From contig CAMFIX010000194.1 of assembly GCA_945952425.1 (NCBI GenBank), forward strand, positions 1-6,213: a stretch of DNA of 6,213 nucleotides, read 5' to 3'. The notes under the pieces were generated by a model, which had not been told where the DNA came from, searched no databases, and saw only the letters and a program-made list of their open reading frames with translations. This stretch comes from an uncultured Pseudorhodobacter sp. (GTDB lineage Bacteria; Pseudomonadota; Alphaproteobacteria; Rhodobacterales; Rhodobacteraceae). The position numbers and the translations under genes are program-made. Of this stretch, positions 4,286-6,213 are shown piece after piece; within the stretch, counting starts at the first letter, position 1; each line of letters begins with the position of its first letter.

Positions 4286-5063
4286 GGCGCTTCCTTTCCC
4301 GCATCAGAACCCGCGCCCCCGCGATCAGCAGCAGCGAGGCCACCAGCACCATCGTCGCGATCGCATTGATCTCGGGCGTCACGCCGCGGCGGATCGAGGC
4401 GAAGACATACATCGGCAAAGTGGTATGCGAGCCCGCCACGAAGAAGGCGATGATGAAATCGTCGAACGAGAAGGTGAAGCTCATCAGGAACCCCGCCAGG
4501 ATCGAGGGCCGCAGCTGCGGCAGGACCACCTGGACGAAGGTCGCGAAAGGCGGCGCGCCGAGGTCATAGCTTGCCTCAACGATGTCGCGCGACAGGCTCG
4601 CGATCCGCGCCTTGACGATCATCGCGACCAGCGCCATCGAAAAGAGCCCATGCGCGGCGATCAGCGAGAGATAGCCCAGCTCCAGGTGCAGGCCGATGTC
4701 GTCCAAGAGCGCGAAGAGCCCCGCGAGCGCCACCAGCGTCGCGATGCCGATGACGACCCCCGGCACGACGATGGCCGCGGCCATCAGCCCATCGGCGGCA
4801 GCCCGCAGGCGGGGCCCCAGCCGCTCCATTCCCATCGCGGCCATCGTGCCGAAAATGGCGGCCAGCGCGGCCGAGGTGAAGGCGACGATCAGGCTGGTGC
4901 GCAGGGCGTCGGTCAGGAAGACATTCCCCAAGGCCTTGCCATACCATTGCAGGGAAAAGCCGGTGATTTCGGAGGCATTCCGCCCGGCGTTGAAGGAGAA
5001 CACCACGACCAGCGCGATGGGGGCGTAAAGAAAGAGGTAAACCGCGGTGAGGAAAGGGCGCAT
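4269..5063 (-). CDS. ABC transporter permease, spermidine/putrescine (PotC-like) type
   Basis: Inner-membrane subunit of 264 residues for an ABC importer, most like PotC. Hydrophobic segments fall near 5-24, 57-78, 93-119, 130-152, 185-210 and 233-252, giving about six membrane spans. The cytoplasmic EAA loop that docks the ATPase starts EASYDLGAPPF at 163 and runs to LPQLRPSILAGF near 192. FSFDDFIIAFF (198-208) after it is characteristic of PotC-type permeases. The ATG shares one base with the stop of the PotB-like gene (TGATG), and its own 3' end overlaps the dehydrogenase by 17 bp. Its ribosome binding site is weak, which fits translational coupling. The transport class is firm; the real substrate could be a polyamine, an opine-like compound or another cationic metabolite. 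Confidence 0.92.
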   Translation of the reverse strand: MRPFLTAVYLFLYAPIALVVVFSFNAGRNASEITGFSLQWYGKALGNVFLTDALRTSLIVAFTSAALAAIFGTMAAMGMERLGPRLRAAADGLMAAAIVVPGVVIGIATLVALAGLFALLDDIGLHLELGYLSLIAAHGLFSMALVAMIVKARIASLSRDIVEASYDLGAPPFATFVQVVLPQLRPSILAGFLMSFTFSFDDFIIAFFVAGSHTTLPMYVFASIRRGVTPEINAIATMVLVASLLLIAGARVLMRERKRHAVEG

Positions 5064-5923
5064 CAGACCAGATCCATCTGCCGGGTGCCCGCGACTTTCC
5101 AGGCGATGCGCATGGTGACCAGGAGCACGCAGACCACCCCCACCACCAAGGCCACCGCGATGGCGGACCCAAAGGGCCAGTTCCGCGACTGCAGGAAAAG
5201 ATCGACCAGCGCGTTGCCGATGAAATAGACCTTGCCGCCGCCCAGCATCTGCGGGACCAGGTACTCCCCCAAGAGCAGGATCGAGACCAGCGCGACGCCG
5301 GTCATCACGCCCGGCATCGACAGGGGCAGGGTGACGCTCAGGAAGGTCGCCACCGGCCTGGCACCGAGGTCGGCAGAGGCCTCCAGCAGGCGGCGGTCGA
5401 GCTTCTCCAACGACACATAGATCGGCATGATCATCAGCGGCAGATAGCCGTAGACGATGCCCAGAAGCACCGCGCCCGGGGTGTTTATCAGCCGCAGGTT
5501 CTCGATGCCGATGAGTTCGAACAGGTGGGGGATGCCGCGGGCGCCCAGCAGATACATCCAGGCATAGGTCCGCACCAGCATCGAGGTCCAGAACGGCACG
5601 ATCATCATCGAGACCAGCAGCAGGCGGTGCCGCTCGGGCACCCGCAGCGCCAGGAACCAGGCGGCGGGATAGGCGAGCGCGAGGCAGGCAGCGGCGCCGA
5701 CCGGGGCCAGGACCAGCGTGTTCAGGAAAGCGGCGCCGCGGGCGGGCAGGTTCAGGTAATTGTCCAAGGTCAGGGCGGGCTGATAGCCGCCCGCTGCCGC
5801 GCGTTCGCCCAGCGAGAAGACCAGGATCGCGCCGAACGGCAGGACGAGAAAGAAGAACAGCCAGATCCCGGCGGGCGCCAGAAGCGCCGCCGTGACCCAG
5901 TTCTTGCGCGCCTGCGGGCTCAT
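5063..5923 (-). CDS. ABC transporter permease, spermidine/putrescine (PotB-like) type
   Basis: Partner inner-membrane subunit, 286 residues, of the PotB class. A positively charged N-terminus (MSPQARKNW) is followed by membrane spans near 10-37, 67-93, 100-125, 149-171, 204-226 and 251-275. The EAA loop begins EASADLGARPVATF at 181 and ends LPLSMPGVMTG near 209. Pro-rich PFWTSMLVRTYAWMYLLG (110-127) is a conserved PotB-type stretch. The gene begins in an ATGA overlap with the stop of the binding-protein gene and ends by overlapping the PotC-like start by one base, so the three are translated from one message. The two permeases would form the channel, driven by an ATPase encoded outside the window. 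Confidence 0.92.
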   Translation of the reverse strand: MSPQARKNWVTAALLAPAGIWLFFFLVLPFGAILVFSLGERAAAGGYQPALTLDNYLNLPARGAAFLNTLVLAPVGAAACLALAYPAAWFLALRVPERHRLLLVSMMIVPFWTSMLVRTYAWMYLLGARGIPHLFELIGIENLRLINTPGAVLLGIVYGYLPLMIMPIYVSLEKLDRRLLEASADLGARPVATFLSVTLPLSMPGVMTGVALVSILLLGEYLVPQMLGGGKVYFIGNALVDLFLQSRNWPFGSAIAVALVVGVVCVLLVTMRIAWKVAGTRQMDLV

Positions 5924-6213
5924 GCCGACTTGAACCGCGCCATCAGCTCGGCCCGGCCGGGGTCGGTCAGGGTGGCGGCGGCGCCAAACTCCAGCGGCGT
6001 CAGGGCGGCCTCGTCGGGATAGACGATCTTGTTGGAGACCACCTCGGGCGGCAAGAGCGACAGCACCCGGCTGTCGGTCGTCGGCGCGCCATTGGCGATG
6101 TGCTCTTTCACCGCATTGGCCGGGTCCATCAGGTAGTTCAACAGCGCATAGCCCGCAGGCCTGTTCGGCGCCGAGCTCGGGACGGCGTAGAAGTCGCTCC
6201 AGATCCCGCCGCC
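5920..6213 (-). CDS. Periplasmic substrate-binding protein of a spermidine/putrescine-type ABC importer (partial, 5' end missing)
   Basis: Last 97 residues of a PotD-family solute-binding protein; the N-terminus and signal peptide lie beyond position 6213, which falls on a codon boundary. The visible part starts GGGIWSDFYAVPSSAPN, comparable to the GGxxWxDxxAIPxxAxN strand of PotD. It continues with YALLNYLMDPANAVKEH, an alpha-helical segment like INFLLRPDVAKQ, then PTTDSRVLSLLPPEV and NKIVYPDEAAL, in the same order as PotD (YPTPN..., SPEVxxDKxLYP). The order of motifs supports the family without fixing the ligand. The stop overlaps the PotB-like start by 4 bp (ATGA). Confidence 0.87.
   Translation of the reverse strand, partial: GGGIWSDFYAVPSSAPNRPAGYALLNYLMDPANAVKEHIANGAPTTDSRVLSLLPPEVVSNKIVYPDEAALTPLEFGAAATLTDPGRAELMARFKSA

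Noticed and set aside
3885..5228. 447-codon plus-strand open frame
   Set aside because: It is antisense to the SDR and permease genes, is rich in Arg/Pro/Ala/Asp/His from GC-biased codon shadows, and shows no family motif. Minus-strand genes there have clear domains and overlapping starts.

Overview
The window is high-GC DNA with tightly packed, overlapping genes and alphaproteobacterial-type proteins. The type II lumazine synthase, short-form RibD and PotBCD-like transporter suggest Rhodobacterales/Rhodobacteraceae; that placement is inferred from protein character, not from a search. The first 50 bases are not biological. They are an untrimmed Illumina Nextera i7 adapter (P7 tail, 8-base index, read-2 primer site ending in the 19-bp Tn5 mosaic end), so real sequence begins at 51 and this is a contig end.

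Layout. (1) 51-273, minus: 5' part of an NADPH-dependent FMN reductase of the MsuE/SsuE type, cut by the adapter. (2) 274-669: divergent control region ending in an FMN riboswitch (RFN element, plus strand, 477-597) and a leader for ribH2. (3) 670-1116, plus: ribH2, type II lumazine synthase. (4) 1135-1163: strong hairpin terminator shared by the two converging rib units. (5) 1163-3286, minus: ribD-ribE-ribA, transcribed toward ribH2, preceded by a second FMN riboswitch (3365-3497) with a plausible promoter squeezed into the 41 bp behind the next gene. ribD carries an apparent one-base deletion near 2840-2849 that separates its deaminase and reductase halves. (6) 3539-6213, minus: the 3' part of an ABC uptake operon of the spermidine/putrescine (PotD-PotB-PotC) type, with overlapping genes, ending in a short-chain dehydrogenase. 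The ATPase is not in view.

How it works together. RibA (GTP cyclohydrolase II), RibD (deaminase/reductase), RibH2 (lumazine synthase) and RibE (riboflavin synthase) cover GTP to riboflavin, except for 3,4-dihydroxy-2-butanone-4-phosphate synthase (RibB) and the unassigned phosphatase step. Both rib units carry their own FMN aptamer, so end-product FMN should repress the two converging transcripts in parallel. The FMN reductase transcribed away from ribH2 suggests that the locus supplies reduced flavin to an enzyme, possibly a two-component monooxygenase beyond the contig end (inference). The transporter/dehydrogenase operon looks like an unrelated uptake-and-oxidation unit for a polyamine-like or amino-compound substrate.

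I see no CRISPR array, tRNA, rRNA, insertion sequence or phage gene. The most useful observations are the adapter artefact, the paired FMN riboswitches with compensatory differences, the ribD frameshift, and a possible ribosome-binding-site-sequestering leader upstream of ribH2.
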